Source: an uncultured Prochlorococcus sp. | GTDB lineage: Bacteria; Cyanobacteriota; Cyanobacteriia; PCC-6307; Cyanobiaceae | Length of the DNA stretch: 64,000 nt | Direction: 5' to 3' | NCBI GenBank assembly: GCA_902617605.1 | Contig: CACMXO010000004.1 | Span: 1-64,000, forward strand | Shown here: positions 54,167 through 64,000 of the stretch, one piece after another | Position numbering within the stretch: the stretch's first letter is position 1 | Layout of the letters: every line of letters starts with the position of its first letter | Made by a program: the position numbers and the translations under genes | Notes under the pieces: model-generated | Told to the model about the DNA's origin: nothing | The model's input: the letters and a program-made list of their open reading frames with translations, nothing else | Databases searched by the model: none

Positions 54167-54469
54167 ATGGCAAAAAAGTCCATGATTGCGAGAGAAGTCA
54201 AACGCAAAAAGCTTGTACTGAAATATGCTGCTAAAAGAAAAACATTATTAGATGAATTCAATGCTGCAAAAGACCCAATGGAAAGATTAGAAATACATAG
54301 AAAGATTCAGGGTCTTCCTAGAAACTCTGCTCCAAATAGAGTTAGAAATAGATGCTGGGCAACTGGCAAACCAAGAGGAGTCTACAGAGACTTTGGTCTT
54401 TGCAGGAATCAGTTAAGACAAAGAGCTCATAATGGTGAGCTTCCTGGGGTAGTTAAATCAAGTTGGTAG
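54167..54469 (+). CDS. rpsN: ribosomal protein uS14
   Basis: 100 residues, the long zinc-less form. [20 protein letters not shown] start and [20 protein letters not shown] then [25 protein letters not shown] end. 61 bp after rseP and 162 bp before pnp. Confidence 0.98.
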   Translation: MAKKSMIAREVKRKKLVLKYAAKRKTLLDEFNAAKDPMERLEIHRKIQGLPRNSAPNRVRNRCWATGKPRGVYRDFGLCRNQLRQRAHNGELPGVVKSSW

Positions 54470-54631
54470 TAACTACTAGGTTTTTACACTTTATTTTCTA
54501 CCGCAAAATAAAAGAAATTAAATTTCATTTTGGAAGAATTTTAAAAATATTTAAAGCTTATCTAAATAATTTACTCAATATGTCCCTATTAAATGTAAGA
54601 ATAAATTATGTATAGATTTATAATTTAAAAA

Positions 54632-56797
54632 GTGGAAGGACAAAATAAGTCGATCACGTTTGACGGACGAGAGATACGACTAACTACAGGACTATATGCT
54701 CCTCAAGCAAATGGATCAGTAATGATTGAGTGTGGTGACACCTCTCTATTGGTTACAGCAACAAAAACTACAAAAAAAGATGCTTCAGACTTTCTACCTC
54801 TAATATGTGACTATGAGGAGAAACTATATGCTGCTGGAAGAATTCCTGGTGGTTTTATGAGGAGAGAAGGTCGCCCGCCAGAAAGAGCGACTTTAATTGC
54901 AAGATTGATTGACAGGCCAATGAGGCCACTTTTTCCATCATGGATGAGAGACGAAATACAAATTGTTGCCTCTTGTCTTTCTCTAGATGAAAGAGTCCCA
55001 GCAGATGTTTTAGCTGTTACTGGAGCTTCAATAGCAACTTTAATTGGAGAGATTCCATTTTACGGACCAATGGCTGCAGTTAGAGTTGGTCTAATAGGAG
55101 ATGACTTCATCCTAAATCCAAGTTACAGAGAAATAGAGAGAGGAGATTTAGATATTGTTGTTGCAGGTTCACCTGAAGGCATTGTCATGATTGAGGCAGG
55201 TGCTAACCAATTATCGGAGCAAGATACTATTGAAGCTATAGATTTTGGTTATGAAGCAGTTACTGAGCTTATTAAATCGCAAGAAGATTTACTAAAAGAT
55301 TTAGGAATAAAACAGATTAAGCCATCTGACCCTGAAGAAGATAAAACATTGCCTTCTTATTTAGAGAAAAATTGCACAAAACCAATTGAGTTAATTTTGA
55401 AGAAATTTGATCTTTCAAAGGAAGAGAGAGATCTTGAACTCGAAAAAATAAAAGTTGAGACTCAAGATAAAATTGGTTCTTTGAAAGAGGACAATCAATT
55501 AAAAGTTCTTCTTTCAGAGAATGATAAGTTATTAAGTTCAGACTTTAAAAAATTAACAAAAAAATTAATGAGGTCGCAAATTATAAATGATGGGAAAAGA
55601 GTAGACGGAAGAGATTTAGACGAAGTTAGAGAAATAACAGCTTCTGCAGGAATTCTGCCAAAAAGAGTTCATGGTTCAGCATTGTTTCAAAGAGGTTTAA
55701 CCCAAGTTTTGTCTACAACCACATTAGGTACTCCTAGTGATGCTCAAGAAATGGATGACCTGAATCCAAGCACTGAAAAAACTTATCTACATCACTACAA
55801 TTTCCCTCCTTATTCAGTGGGAGAAACAAGACCAATGCGAACTCCTGGGAGAAGGGAAATTGGCCATGGCGCATTAGCAGAGAGAGCAATAATCCCTGTA
55901 TTGCCTGGAAAAGAAACATTCCCTTACGTCCTTAGGGTAGTTAGCGAAGTTTTAAGTTCCAATGGATCAACTTCAATGGGTTCTGTATGTGGAAGCACAC
56001 TCTCATTATTAGATGCGGGGGTCCCTTTGAAAGCTCTTGTAAGTGGTACTGCAATGGGCTTAATTAAAGAAGGTAAAGAAGTAAGAATTCTTACAGATAT
56101 TCAAGGCATTGAAGACTTTCTTGGAGACATGGACTTTAAAGTTGCAGGTACTGATAAGGGTATAACAGCTTTACAAATGGATATGAAAATTACAGGTTTA
56201 CCAGTATCTATTATTTCTGATGCGATTAAAAAAGCTCGTCCTGCAAGAATACATATTTTAGAAAAGATGCAAGCAGCAATAGACAAGCCTCAAGAATCCC
56301 TTTCTCCTCATGCCCCACGACTATTAAGCTTTAGAATTGACCCTGAGCTTATAGGAACAGTTATTGGCCCCGGAGGAAGAACTATTAAAGGGATCACTGA
56401 AAGAACAAATACAAAAATAGATATAGAGGATGGCGGAATTGTCACTATTGCTTCTCATGACGGGGCTGCAGCAGAAGAAGCTCAAAAGATTATAGAAGGC
56501 TTAACTCGTAAGGTTCATGAAGGTGAGATCTTTTCAGGAGTAGTTACGAGAATTATTCCCATAGGAGCTTTCGTTGAAATACTACCTGGTAAAGAGGGTA
56601 TGGTTCACATATCACAATTATCAGAGGCTAGGGTCGAAAGGGTAGAAGACGTTGTTAGGCAAGGTGATGAGGTGACAGTGAGAGTTAGAGAAATTGATAG
56701 TAGAGGTAGGATTAATTTAACTCTTAGAGGGGTTGGTCAGAATAATGGGATGTCCTATCCAGAACCAACTCCAACACCAGTAGCACCTCTTAACTAA
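54632..56797 (+). CDS. pnp: polynucleotide phosphorylase
   Basis: 721 residues, GTG start ([20 protein letters not shown]). Two RNase PH domains (about 1-220 and 315-540, with [20 protein letters not shown] and [20 protein letters not shown]) linked by an all-helical domain, then KH ([19 protein letters not shown]) and S1 ([20 protein letters not shown]). 3'-5' phosphorolytic RNA decay. Preceded by a 162-bp A/T-rich leader. The 3' end overlaps cysQ by 4 bp. Confidence 0.98.
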   Translation: MEGQNKSITFDGREIRLTTGLYAPQANGSVMIECGDTSLLVTATKTTKKDASDFLPLICDYEEKLYAAGRIPGGFMRREGRPPERATLIARLIDRPMRPLFPSWMRDEIQIVASCLSLDERVPADVLAVTGASIATLIGEIPFYGPMAAVRVGLIGDDFILNPSYREIERGDLDIVVAGSPEGIVMIEAGANQLSEQDTIEAIDFGYEAVTELIKSQEDLLKDLGIKQIKPSDPEEDKTLPSYLEKNCTKPIELILKKFDLSKEERDLELEKIKVETQDKIGSLKEDNQLKVLLSENDKLLSSDFKKLTKKLMRSQIINDGKRVDGRDLDEVREITASAGILPKRVHGSALFQRGLTQVLSTTTLGTPSDAQEMDDLNPSTEKTYLHHYNFPPYSVGETRPMRTPGRREIGHGALAERAIIPVLPGKETFPYVLRVVSEVLSSNGSTSMGSVCGSTLSLLDAGVPLKALVSGTAMGLIKEGKEVRILTDIQGIEDFLGDMDFKVAGTDKGITALQMDMKITGLPVSIISDAIKKARPARIHILEKMQAAIDKPQESLSPHAPRLLSFRIDPELIGTVIGPGGRTIKGITERTNTKIDIEDGGIVTIASHDGAAAEEAQKIIEGLTRKVHEGEIFSGVVTRIIPIGAFVEILPGKEGMVHISQLSEARVERVEDVVRQGDEVTVRVREIDSRGRINLTLRGVGQNNGMSYPEPTPTPVAPLN

Positions 56798-57702
56798 TCG
56801 AAAGGATATAAATCAAATTTTCTCACAATTTGCATTATTTCTGAGCATATAACCTTATGAGAAAATTTATCGCTCGTAGCAACTATTATTCCACCTTGCT
56901 CAAAATTTGAGCCTCCATAGGATAATTCACTATTATTTAAATTGGTCAAAGAGCCTCCAGCAGTTTTTAAAATAGCTTCTGGCGCAGCAAAGTCCCAGTC
57001 TTTAGGTGAACTCTTACCTGGTAGGCTCAAACAAATATAGATATTACTCTCTCCTCTTAAAATGGATGCAATTTTACAGCCAACACTTCCCATAACTATT
57101 TGATCTTTAAAGTTTAATTTTTCAATTACCTTTTTTAGAGTTTGATTCCTATGATTTTTACTTGTAACGATGGTCATATCCTGAAATTTCCCCTTTTTTT
57201 GCAAAGGATTAGTTTTTAAGAAAGTTCCATCTCTCGATTCACACCAACTTTTTATTCCATTAGAGATCCATAATTGATTCTTCTCAGGGATCAGAACAAC
57301 TCCAATTATAGGTTTTTGCTTGTAATTCAATGCTAAATGCATCGCATAATTTCCCGTTCCTTGAATAAAATCCCTTGTACCATCTAAAGGATCTAAAACC
57401 CAACACCAGTCAGATTTTGCTTCAAAGTAATTTGACTCATTCTTTGCATTCTCTTCGCTTAAAATATCCCAACCAATATTTTTATAATTTTTATTTATTC
57501 CATTTATGATCATCTCATTTACTTTTAAATCCGCAAGAGTTACAGGATCCTCAGGTGTTTTATTTTGAATAATATTAGCTTTTTCTATTGGATTTCTAAT
57601 AAGATTAGAATAATAGATCAATATATCTGCCGCTTCCCAGCTTAAAATCCTCAAATCACCGATAAGATTATTGACATCTAAACCAAAAGGTAATTTAGTC
57701 AC
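56794..57702 (-). CDS. cysQ: 3'(2'),5'-bisphosphate nucleotidase CysQ
   Basis: 302 residues of the inositol monophosphatase superfamily. [14 protein letters not shown] holds the first metal residues, [20 protein letters not shown] the central metal site and [14 protein letters not shown] the last. Removes the 3' phosphate from PAP(S) formed during sulfate assimilation. Convergent with pnp; divergent from rsmI across 4 bp, so their promoters overlap the coding ends. Confidence 0.94.
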   Translation of the reverse strand: MTKLPFGLDVNNLIGDLRILSWEAADILIYYSNLIRNPIEKANIIQNKTPEDPVTLADLKVNEMIINGINKNYKNIGWDILSEENAKNESNYFEAKSDWCWVLDPLDGTRDFIQGTGNYAMHLALNYKQKPIIGVVLIPEKNQLWISNGIKSWCESRDGTFLKTNPLQKKGKFQDMTIVTSKNHRNQTLKKVIEKLNFKDQIVMGSVGCKIASILRGESNIYICLSLPGKSSPKDWDFAAPEAILKTAGGSLTNLNNSELSYGGSNFEQGGIIVATSDKFSHKVICSEIMQIVRKFDLYPFD

Positions 57703-57706
57703 ATAA

Positions 57707-58570
57707 ATGAATATTGATTCTTTATTTTCTCATATAGACCAAAAACCTCAAAGTGGAATTTTATATATAGTAGGAACTCCCATTGGAAATTTATATGATA
57801 TTTCTTTAAGAGCTTTGAATACTCTAAAAAATGTTTCACTTATAGCTTGCGAAGATACTAGACAAACACAAAAAATAATGAATAAATATGAAATAAAAAA
57901 TAATCTTATAAGTTTTAATATGCACAACTCAATAAAAAAAATCCCAATAATAATAAATCAACTTAAGAAAGGTGAATCAGTTGCACTAGTGAGTGATGCA
58001 GGGATGCCAAGCATTTGCGATCCCGGCGAAAATCTTGTCAGAGAAGTAAAATTAAATAAATTTAAAACTATTTGTGTCCCAGGGCCTTGCGCAGCTCTTA
58101 CCGCATTAGTTTCTAGTGGACTAGATTCATCAACATTTATTTTTGAGGGTTTTCTACCAAAAAAACAAAGTGAAAGAAATAAAATTCTATTTAATGTCAG
58201 CAAAAATAGGAAGACTACTATAATTTACGAATCACCTCATAGAATTAATAAATTCTTATTAGAATTAAAAAATTTTTGCGGAGGTGATAGAGAAATTCAA
58301 CTGTATCGAGAATTAACCAAAAAGTTTGAGGAGCATATCGGCAATAACATTAATGAAGTTATAGATAAAATAAAAGATAAAGAAATAATTGGAGAGATTA
58401 CAGTATTGATTAGAGGAATAAAAAATCCAAAAAATCAAGATATAAATCTTCTAATATTAAAGAATGAACTTAATGAATTAATTAATGCAGGTCTAACTTT
58501 ATCATCGGCATCTAAATACTTAGCCAAAAAAAATGGTATTCCAAAAAATACAATTTATAATCTATATTAA
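57707..58570 (+). CDS. rsmI: 16S rRNA (cytidine1402-2'-O)-methyltransferase
   Basis: 287 residues. SAM-binding tetrapyrrole-methylase fold: LYIVGTPIGNLYDISLRALN (about 20-39), ACEDTRQTQKI, LVSDAGMPSICDPGENLVRE and FEGFLPKKQSER. Methylates C1402 in the decoding centre. Divergent from cysQ with only 4 bp between starts. A two-helix protein gene follows after 23 bp. Confidence 0.97.
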   Translation: MNIDSLFSHIDQKPQSGILYIVGTPIGNLYDISLRALNTLKNVSLIACEDTRQTQKIMNKYEIKNNLISFNMHNSIKKIPIIINQLKKGESVALVSDAGMPSICDPGENLVREVKLNKFKTICVPGPCAALTALVSSGLDSSTFIFEGFLPKKQSERNKILFNVSKNRKTTIIYESPHRINKFLLELKNFCGGDREIQLYRELTKKFEEHIGNNINEVIDKIKDKEIIGEITVLIRGIKNPKNQDINLLILKNELNELINAGLTLSSASKYLAKKNGIPKNTIYNLY

Positions 58571-58593
58571 AAATATATTGAGAAATATAAAAC

Positions 58594-58824
58594 ATGTTTG
58601 GAGTTTTTAATAAATTAATTTTTTCAATAACCTTCAATTCTTGTTTGTTTTTATTATTAATAATTGGCATACAAAATAGCACAAGTAAAAGGGAGGTTAA
58701 TTTGTTTAAAAAAGAAACTATTGCCTTACCAATAAGCTTTATAGTTGGAGTGAGTTTTATAACAGGTTCAATAATAGGAAGCTTTGTACCTATTTTCCTA
58801 AATAAAAAAAAGGTTGATAATTAA
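58594..58824 (+). CDS. small two-helix membrane protein, LapA/DUF1049-like, 76 aa
   Basis: 76 residues. Two membrane helices (about 8-25 and 46-69) separated by a polar IQNSTSKREVNLFKKET link; the second helix GVSFITGSIIGSFVPIFL has Gly-xxx-Gly contacts. The arrangement (helix, IQN.., helix with G..iG.l) resembles LapA-domain proteins. Overlaps the convergent hypothetical gene by 4 bp. Confidence 0.65.
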   Translation: MFGVFNKLIFSITFNSCLFLLLIIGIQNSTSKREVNLFKKETIALPISFIVGVSFITGSIIGSFVPIFLNKKKVDN

Positions 58825-59495
58825 ATAGAAATCAAATTTTCAGAAGTAACTATTCTAGATATCCCACGTGAAATCAATATCGGAGCAACAATTCTAAATA
58901 CATCAGTATTAGGAACTTTTAATACTTTCTGATCTTTGTTACACATACGTTTTGCAGTTTTCAAATCAAAATGAATTTCTATAGTTTTTCTTTTCAAATC
59001 ATTTTGAGGTAAAAACTGCCATTCAGGATAATCTTTTAAATACTTAGTTACTAGTTCAATTTCTTTTTTGACAATTAAAAAAACTAAATTAGGTAGTTTT
59101 ATCTCTGAAAGAGGAATAGAAGAAATATCTTTCTGAGAAAGATCTTCAAAGTCATGATTCAAAGGAGTTATTTCTATAAACGATTCAAAAGAATTTATTT
59201 TATCTTCATTCGATCTACCTAATGATGTTGAAGTTTCATAAGTTTTATTTATTTTATTTGTCTCAAAAGTTTGCTGATTTTCATTTTCAGCCAATTTTTC
59301 ATCTTCTATATCCGGTGTTGTATTTAATCTATTGAGAATTTCTTTATATTTTTTTTCTCCAAGGCTTTTTTTTAAATTTCTTATTATCGTCGTTTTACTA
59401 CAATTAAACTTTTCAGATAGATTATCTATTGATTGATTATCTAAAAAATTAATTTTAATTTCTTCTTTTTGTTTTTCAGTAAGTCTCTTGGCCAA
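58821..59495 (-). CDS. conserved-type hypothetical protein with N-terminal helix-turn-helix, 224 aa
   Basis: 224 residues. The N-terminus TEKQKEEIKINFLDNQSIDN continuing SEKFNCSKTTIIRNL forms a helix-turn-helix of the kind found in transposase-like and regulator proteins. A disordered acidic middle (about 62-120) leads to a C-terminal domain ending FRIVAPILISRGISRIVTSE. It may bind DNA, but I know no target. Next to tRNA-Arg at the border of the surface polysaccharide region. Confidence 0.7.
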   Translation of the reverse strand: MAKRLTEKQKEEIKINFLDNQSIDNLSEKFNCSKTTIIRNLKKSLGEKKYKEILNRLNTTPDIEDEKLAENENQQTFETNKINKTYETSTSLGRSNEDKINSFESFIEITPLNHDFEDLSQKDISSIPLSEIKLPNLVFLIVKKEIELVTKYLKDYPEWQFLPQNDLKRKTIEIHFDLKTAKRMCNKDQKVLKVPNTDVFRIVAPILISRGISRIVTSENLISI

Positions 59496-59619
59496 ATTTT
59501 AAAAATAACATTTAAATATAATTTTAGGAAATTATCCCACAAAAGAACGTTATTTAAACAAATTAAAAATAAAAATTCTTATCAACACATCTTTGTAAAT
59601 TTTAGACCTTACTGTCAGA

Positions 59620-59625
59620 TATAAT
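59620..59625 (+). promoter_or_regulatory. -10 box of tRNA-Arg
   Basis: Perfect TATAAT 8 bases before the mature tRNA start at 59634. No convincing -35 is visible at the usual distance. Confidence 0.6.
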
Positions 59626-59633
59626 AGTTAAGT

Positions 59634-59707
<74 letters not shown>

Positions 59708-59725
59708 TTTATCTAAAACTAAATT

Positions 59726-61084
59726 TTATAATGATTCTATATTTGGGCTCCCAACTTGCCAAAAATTAATTCCAAGATCAACCCATTTCTCTTTAGGAAA
59801 AATCTTCCTAGTATCAAATATCCAAGCTGGTTTTCTCATAAGGCTTGACAATTTTTGCCAATTTAATTCCTTATATTCCTGCCACTCAGTTATAATAATT
59901 ACTGCATCTGCATTCTTCGCTGATTTATAAATATCTCTCTCAAAATTCCATCTGCCATGAGATAAAGGATCCTCTTCAAATTCTTTTATGGAAAGTTCCT
60001 TTTCAATTTGTTTATTATTTACCTTAGGATCATTTATGCTTAATTGAGCACCATTTTCTATTAAATTCTTTGATATTTCTATTGCTGAAGACTCTCTTGT
60101 GTCATTAGTATTGGCTTTAAAAGCAAAGCCTAATAATAAGATTTTTTTACCAGTAACTGTTCCAAATAACTTCTCAACAACCAAATTAGAGATGCGCTTC
60201 TTTTGCCATTGATTTATGGTCAGGACTTGTTCCCAATAATTTGCGATACTATCAAAGCCATAATGCCTACACAAATAAACTAAATTCAAAATATCTTTCT
60301 TAAAACAACTACCTCCAAATCCAGGACTTGGAGATAAGAATTTTTTTCCTATCCTAGTATCATGGCCTATAGCTTTTACTACTTCATCAATATCAGCGCC
60401 AGTTGATTCACATAACGCCGTAATTGAATTAATAGAGCTTAATCTTTGCGCAAGAAAAGCATTCGCGATTAATTTAGAAAGTTCACTGCTCCATATATTT
60501 GTTAAAAGAATTTTTTCTTCAGGAATCCATTTTATATAAATTTTTTTCAAAATATCTATTGCTCCATAGTCCTCTCCACCTATCAAGACTCTATCAGGAT
60601 TTTCCAAATCTTTTATAGCTGTACCTTCAGCTAAAAATTCTGGACTAGATAAAACCGAAAAAGATTTTTTTTCAAAATCACTATCATTTTCTGAATTCAT
60701 CAAAATTTCCTTTATTAACTCTGCTGTCTTTACTGGTACGGTACTTTTTTCAACAATTATCGTGTGGCCCTTTGAATATTTAGCAACTTGTCTTGCACTA
60801 GATTCAACCCATTTTAAATCACTGGCATATCCTGCCCCTAGTCCTGATAATTTTGTTGGAGTATTTACTGATATAAATATCATTTCTGCTTCACTTATTG
60901 CTTTTGCTATATTGGTTGAAAAAAATAAATTTTTATTTCTATTTCTTCTTACTACTTCTTTAAGACCTGGTTCGTATATTGGTAAATTCATTAAATCAGA
61001 ATCATTCCATGCTGCAATTTTGCTTTCATCTATATCTACAAGAGTAACTTCAATTTCAGGACAATGATCTGAAATTACAGCCAT
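59726..61084 (-). CDS. UDP-glucose/GDP-mannose 6-dehydrogenase family protein, start unclear
   Basis: 452 residues from the first ATG at 61084; NAD-dependent oxidation of a nucleotide sugar to its uronic acid. SPSPGFGGSCFKKDILNL has the catalytic Cys, ILLLGFAFKANTNDTRES the NAD region of the C-terminal domain, VIVEKSTVPVKTAE is family-typical. The Rossmann loop IGAGYVGGPT lies upstream of that ATG in the same frame, with no ATG/GTG/TTG before it; translation must start near 61132-61144 (ATA/ATT), see findings. The closest type is the animal/plant-like UGDH. First leftward gene of the polysaccharide region. Confidence 0.92.
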   Translation of the reverse strand: MAVISDHCPEIEVTLVDIDESKIAAWNDSDLMNLPIYEPGLKEVVRRNRNKNLFFSTNIAKAISEAEMIFISVNTPTKLSGLGAGYASDLKWVESSARQVAKYSKGHTIIVEKSTVPVKTAELIKEILMNSENDSDFEKKSFSVLSSPEFLAEGTAIKDLENPDRVLIGGEDYGAIDILKKIYIKWIPEEKILLTNIWSSELSKLIANAFLAQRLSSINSITALCESTGADIDEVVKAIGHDTRIGKKFLSPSPGFGGSCFKKDILNLVYLCRHYGFDSIANYWEQVLTINQWQKKRISNLVVEKLFGTVTGKKILLLGFAFKANTNDTRESSAIEISKNLIENGAQLSINDPKVNNKQIEKELSIKEFEEDPLSHGRWNFERDIYKSAKNADAVIIITEWQEYKELNWQKLSSLMRKPAWIFDTRKIFPKEKWVDLGINFWQVGSPNIESL

Positions 61085-61144
61085 TGTCGGTCCACCAACA
61101 TAGCCTGCACCAATGCAACAAATTTTCTTTATGGGTATTGAAAT

Positions 61145-61397
61145 GGAGTTATAAAAAAAATTAGTTTTATTATAAATGATAGAGTTAAATCATATTAGAT
61201 ATGCTTATGAAATTAAATCAATAAATATTCGATGCATATTAGGAACTTAACTTCACTGAACATTTTTTTACAAACAAATTAATGTTTAAATTATGAAAAA
61301 TCTGGGAATTACAAAAACCCTAAATAGAAAACAATTTAATTTCCTAAATCTACTTATAGTATTTTAAAAGCAAGCTTAAATGTAAAATTCAGATACT
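61145..61397. other. spacer between divergent polysaccharide genes
   Basis: About 250 bp, very A/T-rich. A 24-codon frame from ATG at 61294 is not convincing. No tRNA, no terminator stem, no repeat. Must hold promoters for the leftward dehydrogenase and the rightward polymerase-like gene. Confidence 0.45.
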
Positions 61398-61421
61398 ATA
61401 GAAAATAATTTATTCAATTCC

Positions 61422-62717
61422 TTGCAAGAAATTAGCTTAAGTAAAGTTGAAAAAAAAATACCAAAATTATTGAATAATATTTTTTTTCTAGGTTTGTTTC
61501 TATTACCTTCTGCATTCACATTAGGATCTGGGATTCTTTTGATTTGTGTAATTTATGGCATCTATATAGGCAAGGGATATTTTAAAGACAAATTAAATAT
61601 AATTTTTTTTATAGCTGGCATTCTTCTAATAATAAGCGCTTTTATACATTCAAATTTTAATGATTACATAAGTAACTACAAACTAAATCATTCATTATCT
61701 TGGATTGGATTAGCTAATTGGATTCCTTTTTTCTTATGTTTTTGGGGATTTCAACCATTTTTAGATTGCCAAACAAAAAGAAGAAGGACTGCATTTGCTT
61801 TGCTTGCTGGCACACTCCCTGTGATTGTTACAGGAATTGGGCAATCGTTTTTCAATTGGCATGGGCCTATGGAAACATTAAATGGATTAATTATATGGTA
61901 CCAAAGACCTATTGAAGGTATTAGTGGGATGACAGGCTTATTTAATAATCCAAACTACACAGGTTTGTGGCTTAATTTAATTTTGCCATTTTGTTTGGCA
62001 GAAACAATAAATTCAAGGTCTAATAAATTAGATAGAGTTATTACTTTTCTATTTTCTTTTAGTTTTATATTATGTACTATATTGACCAATTCAAGAGCTG
62101 CATGGATATGTATTTTATTAGGGATTGTCGTGATGTTTGGGAGGAAAGGACTAAAATTAATCCTTCCTTTATTAATAGGAATTTCTATAATATTGAGCTG
62201 TACAATCTATCCCATTTTTGGCAACAGAATACAGTTTTTCTTAAGATCAATTATTCCAAATAATATTTGGATGGAATTTACAGATTTTCAAATCTCAAGA
62301 TTGGATATTTGGAATACTGCAATTAAAAAGATTATAAATTTTCCAATTTTTGGTACTGGAGGTGGTTCTTTCCCAGATATTTATATGTATGAAACGGGAA
62401 TGTGGAAGGGTCATGCTCATAATTTATTCTTAGAACTTTTTTTAAGTTATGGTATTCCAGCAGGAATAATTATTCTTTTACCAATTATTTACTTATTTAT
62501 CTTTAGCACTAAAACAATTTTTTTTAATAAATTTATTAAAACTTCAATATTTGAAAAAGCATGGGTAATTTCCATCATGTTATTTTTGTTTTCACAATTA
62601 GTAGATATTCAATATTTTGACGGAAGGATTAGCATAACATTTTGGATTCTTCTTGCTGGAGCAAAAAATATAATTGAAGAAGATAAACTTTCTAGAAATT
62701 TTGTTAAAGGGCAATAA
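61422..62717 (+). CDS. O-antigen ligase/polymerase-like membrane protein (WaaL/Wzy superfamily)
   Basis: 431 residues, about 11 membrane helices. The conserved WaaL-type region: TNSRAAWICILLGIVVMFG (about 219-237), FGTGGGSFPDIYMYETGMWK (about 309-328) and GHAHNLFLELFLSYGIPAGI with the functionally important His. Joins or polymerises surface polysaccharide at the periplasmic side. TTG start is used; the frame also runs upstream to an ATA at 61398. Followed after 40 bp by the sugar transferase gene. Confidence 0.9.
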   Translation: MQEISLSKVEKKIPKLLNNIFFLGLFLLPSAFTLGSGILLICVIYGIYIGKGYFKDKLNIIFFIAGILLIISAFIHSNFNDYISNYKLNHSLSWIGLANWIPFFLCFWGFQPFLDCQTKRRRTAFALLAGTLPVIVTGIGQSFFNWHGPMETLNGLIIWYQRPIEGISGMTGLFNNPNYTGLWLNLILPFCLAETINSRSNKLDRVITFLFSFSFILCTILTNSRAAWICILLGIVVMFGRKGLKLILPLLIGISIILSCTIYPIFGNRIQFFLRSIIPNNIWMEFTDFQISRLDIWNTAIKKIINFPIFGTGGGSFPDIYMYETGMWKGHAHNLFLELFLSYGIPAGIIILLPIIYLFIFSTKTIFFNKFIKTSIFEKAWVISIMLFLFSQLVDIQYFDGRISITFWILLAGAKNIIEEDKLSRNFVKGQ

Positions 62718-62757
62718 ATAAAAAATGATATATTAATAGGATTAGTTTTTATGATTT

Positions 62758-64000
62758 ATGCAAATAAGACTAACTTGGATTAATACAAGAAGAAGAAAGA
62801 TAATTGCATTTATTATAGATTTTTGGTTATCTGTATTAATTTACAATTATACCTATTTTAGTTTTTTTAATTCCTATCCAAACCAATTAGTATCAATAAG
62901 TATAGGTTCCTTCTGGGTAATCTCTAGTTACATATTAGGAAGATATAAAAAAGATATAAATATTTCTTTGCAAAGCTTTTTAATTTCTATATTGAAGGTC
63001 TTTGCCCTAATTATTTTTGGTATATTGATTTACGCATTTATTAATTGGCTTTATTCAATAATTTTTTTTGATGAATTATTAATTGATCAAAAAGATTTAT
63101 TACTTAAAGATATCTTTATTAAATCAATTTCCAAAATCGGGTTTCTTAGTTTAATTATCCAATCCTTAATAAGTATTTTAAATTATAAAATTTATAAAAA
63201 GAAAAAAATATGGATTTTTTATGGTGAAGAGCAAGACTATAAAAAATTTCTGCGAGAATTAAACTACCATCCAAATCATCCGGAAATATCTTTCATATCA
63301 GCTTCAGAACCTTTTAAAATAAATAAATCGAAAAATTTGAAAGGAATAATAGTTAATGAAAACAATATAATAAACGTAGATGATATAGATAATCTTTATG
63401 ATATAAAACTATCGGGTATAGAAGTTATAAATTTAATTGATTGGTTTGATAAAGAGTACCATAAGATCCCAACTGATTTCATAGAAAATGATTATCAACT
63501 GATTAAAAAATTAAAATCTATTGAAGATAATCATCAAAATAGAATCAAAAGATTAGGTGATATTTTTATAAGCTTTATAATAATATTAACAACTTTACCA
63601 ATTATTTTTATAGTAAGTTGTTTGATTTATTTAGAAGACAAAGGGCCTATTTTTTATACTCAAAAAAGATCTGGCTTAAATGGAAATATAATAAAAATTA
63701 TAAAATTTAGAAGCATGCACGTAAATGCTGAAATTGATGGAATTCAGTGGTCTAAAAATAATGATAAGAGAATTACTCGAATCGGAAGAATATTAAGAGC
63801 TTTGAGAATTGACGAATTGCCTCAACTTTTTTGCGTTCTTTTTGGAAGTATGAGTTTAATTGGACCAAGACCAGAAAGACCAGAAATAGAAAAAAAAATT
63901 CTTAAAAAAGTACCCTATTACAAATCAAGATATATTTTAAAACCAGGAATAAGTGGGTGGGCTCAAGTAAATTATCATTATGGTGCAAGTGTATCAGACA
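62758..64000 (+). CDS. polyprenyl-phosphate sugar-1-phosphate transferase (initiating enzyme of exopolysaccharide), cut by window edge
   Basis: ATG at 62758; 414 codons seen, open at the right edge. Four or so N-terminal helices and a middle domain, then the bacterial sugar transferase signature: YTQKRSGLNGNIIKIIKFRS with the catalytic KFRSM, RIDELPQLFCVLFGSMSLIG, GPRPERPEIE and LKPGISGWAQV. Like WbaP/WcaJ/EpsL it moves sugar-1-phosphate to undecaprenyl phosphate, the first step of a surface glycan. The dehydrogenase and WaaL/Wzy-like genes next to it fit the same pathway. Confidence 0.95.
   Translation, partial: MQIRLTWINTRRRKIIAFIIDFWLSVLIYNYTYFSFFNSYPNQLVSISIGSFWVISSYILGRYKKDINISLQSFLISILKVFALIIFGILIYAFINWLYSIIFFDELLIDQKDLLLKDIFIKSISKIGFLSLIIQSLISILNYKIYKKKKIWIFYGEEQDYKKFLRELNYHPNHPEISFISASEPFKINKSKNLKGIIVNENNIINVDDIDNLYDIKLSGIEVINLIDWFDKEYHKIPTDFIENDYQLIKKLKSIEDNHQNRIKRLGDIFISFIIILTTLPIIFIVSCLIYLEDKGPIFYTQKRSGLNGNIIKIIKFRSMHVNAEIDGIQWSKNNDKRITRIGRILRALRIDELPQLFCVLFGSMSLIGPRPERPEIEKKILKKVPYYKSRYILKPGISGWAQVNYHYGASVSD

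Noticed and set aside
54470..54631. Terminator after rpsN (GTAGTAACTAC followed by T run)
   Set aside because: Only a four-base stem can form, so I did not list it.
61294..61368. 24-codon frame starting ATGAAAAATCTG
   Set aside because: Very short, no ribosome-binding site, composition as expected by chance in a low-GC spacer.

Overview
The window is about 31% G+C, densely packed and cyanobacterial, and it reads as a high-light-adapted Prochlorococcus. The evidence is photosystem II genes psbD and psbC, ycf4, ycf39, petM, four high-light-inducible (hli) genes, a split pntA with pntB, a thioredoxin reductase-thioredoxin fusion, FutA/IdiA, flavodoxin, short spacers, many 30-100 residue proteins, and gene order typical of marine picocyanobacteria. 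I see no insertion sequence, prophage or CRISPR array. Organism identity is inferred from content and gene order, not from a search.

Layout. 0-5.4 kb is accessory in character: a small secreted protein, a glutamine amidotransferase, one leftward and three rightward hli genes around a spacer with RpaB/HLR1-like repeats, a run of small unknown membrane proteins, and two glycosyltransferases. 6-22 kb is core: ychF, an HlyD-like adaptor, polA, cysS, dxr, a thin ferredoxin-like protein, a YheT-type hydrolase, pntB-pntA2-pntA1, NTRC and a divergent IF-1. 22-31 kb is a photosynthesis block: ycf39/petM, a hydrolase, ilvH, a cyclophilin, ycf4, psbD-psbC with a strong terminator, maf, cobQ and a ferredoxin. 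31-42 kb mixes a Yfr2-family RNA, rhomboid, tRNA-Ser(CGA), futA, glyQ, a MIF-like protein, flavodoxin, a SemiSWEET and many small unknown genes. 42-46 kb is a leftward GT39-GT4-EamA run. 46-59 kb is core: sppA, aroH, rpmH-rnpA-PH-yidC-ycf46-like, serS, rseP, rpsN, pnp, cysQ, rsmI. From tRNA-Arg(TCT) at 59.6 kb to the end are surface polysaccharide genes: nucleotide-sugar dehydrogenase, O-antigen ligase/polymerase-like protein, and a polyprenyl-phosphate sugar transferase cut by the window edge. This looks like the start of a variable cell-surface island.

Points that stand out: (1) a leftward RNA at about 31.46-31.55 kb with tandem GGAAACA in a loop closed by a long stem, then a terminator, matching the Yfr2 family; (2) three genes (cyclophilin, AEC transporter, nucleotide-sugar dehydrogenase) whose conserved N-termini lie in frame upstream of any ATG/GTG/TTG, so they may use ATA/ATT/ATC starts or be damaged; (3) an hli gene with an extra N-terminal membrane helix; (4) a YidC with a bacterial Ig-like insert; (5) HLR1-like direct repeats in the hli spacer; (6) a near-perfect Fur-type palindrome before a small membrane protein gene. 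I did not find a clearly new multi-gene system. The least explained parts are the small-protein cluster at 3.0-4.4 kb and the spacer at 33.1-33.4 kb.
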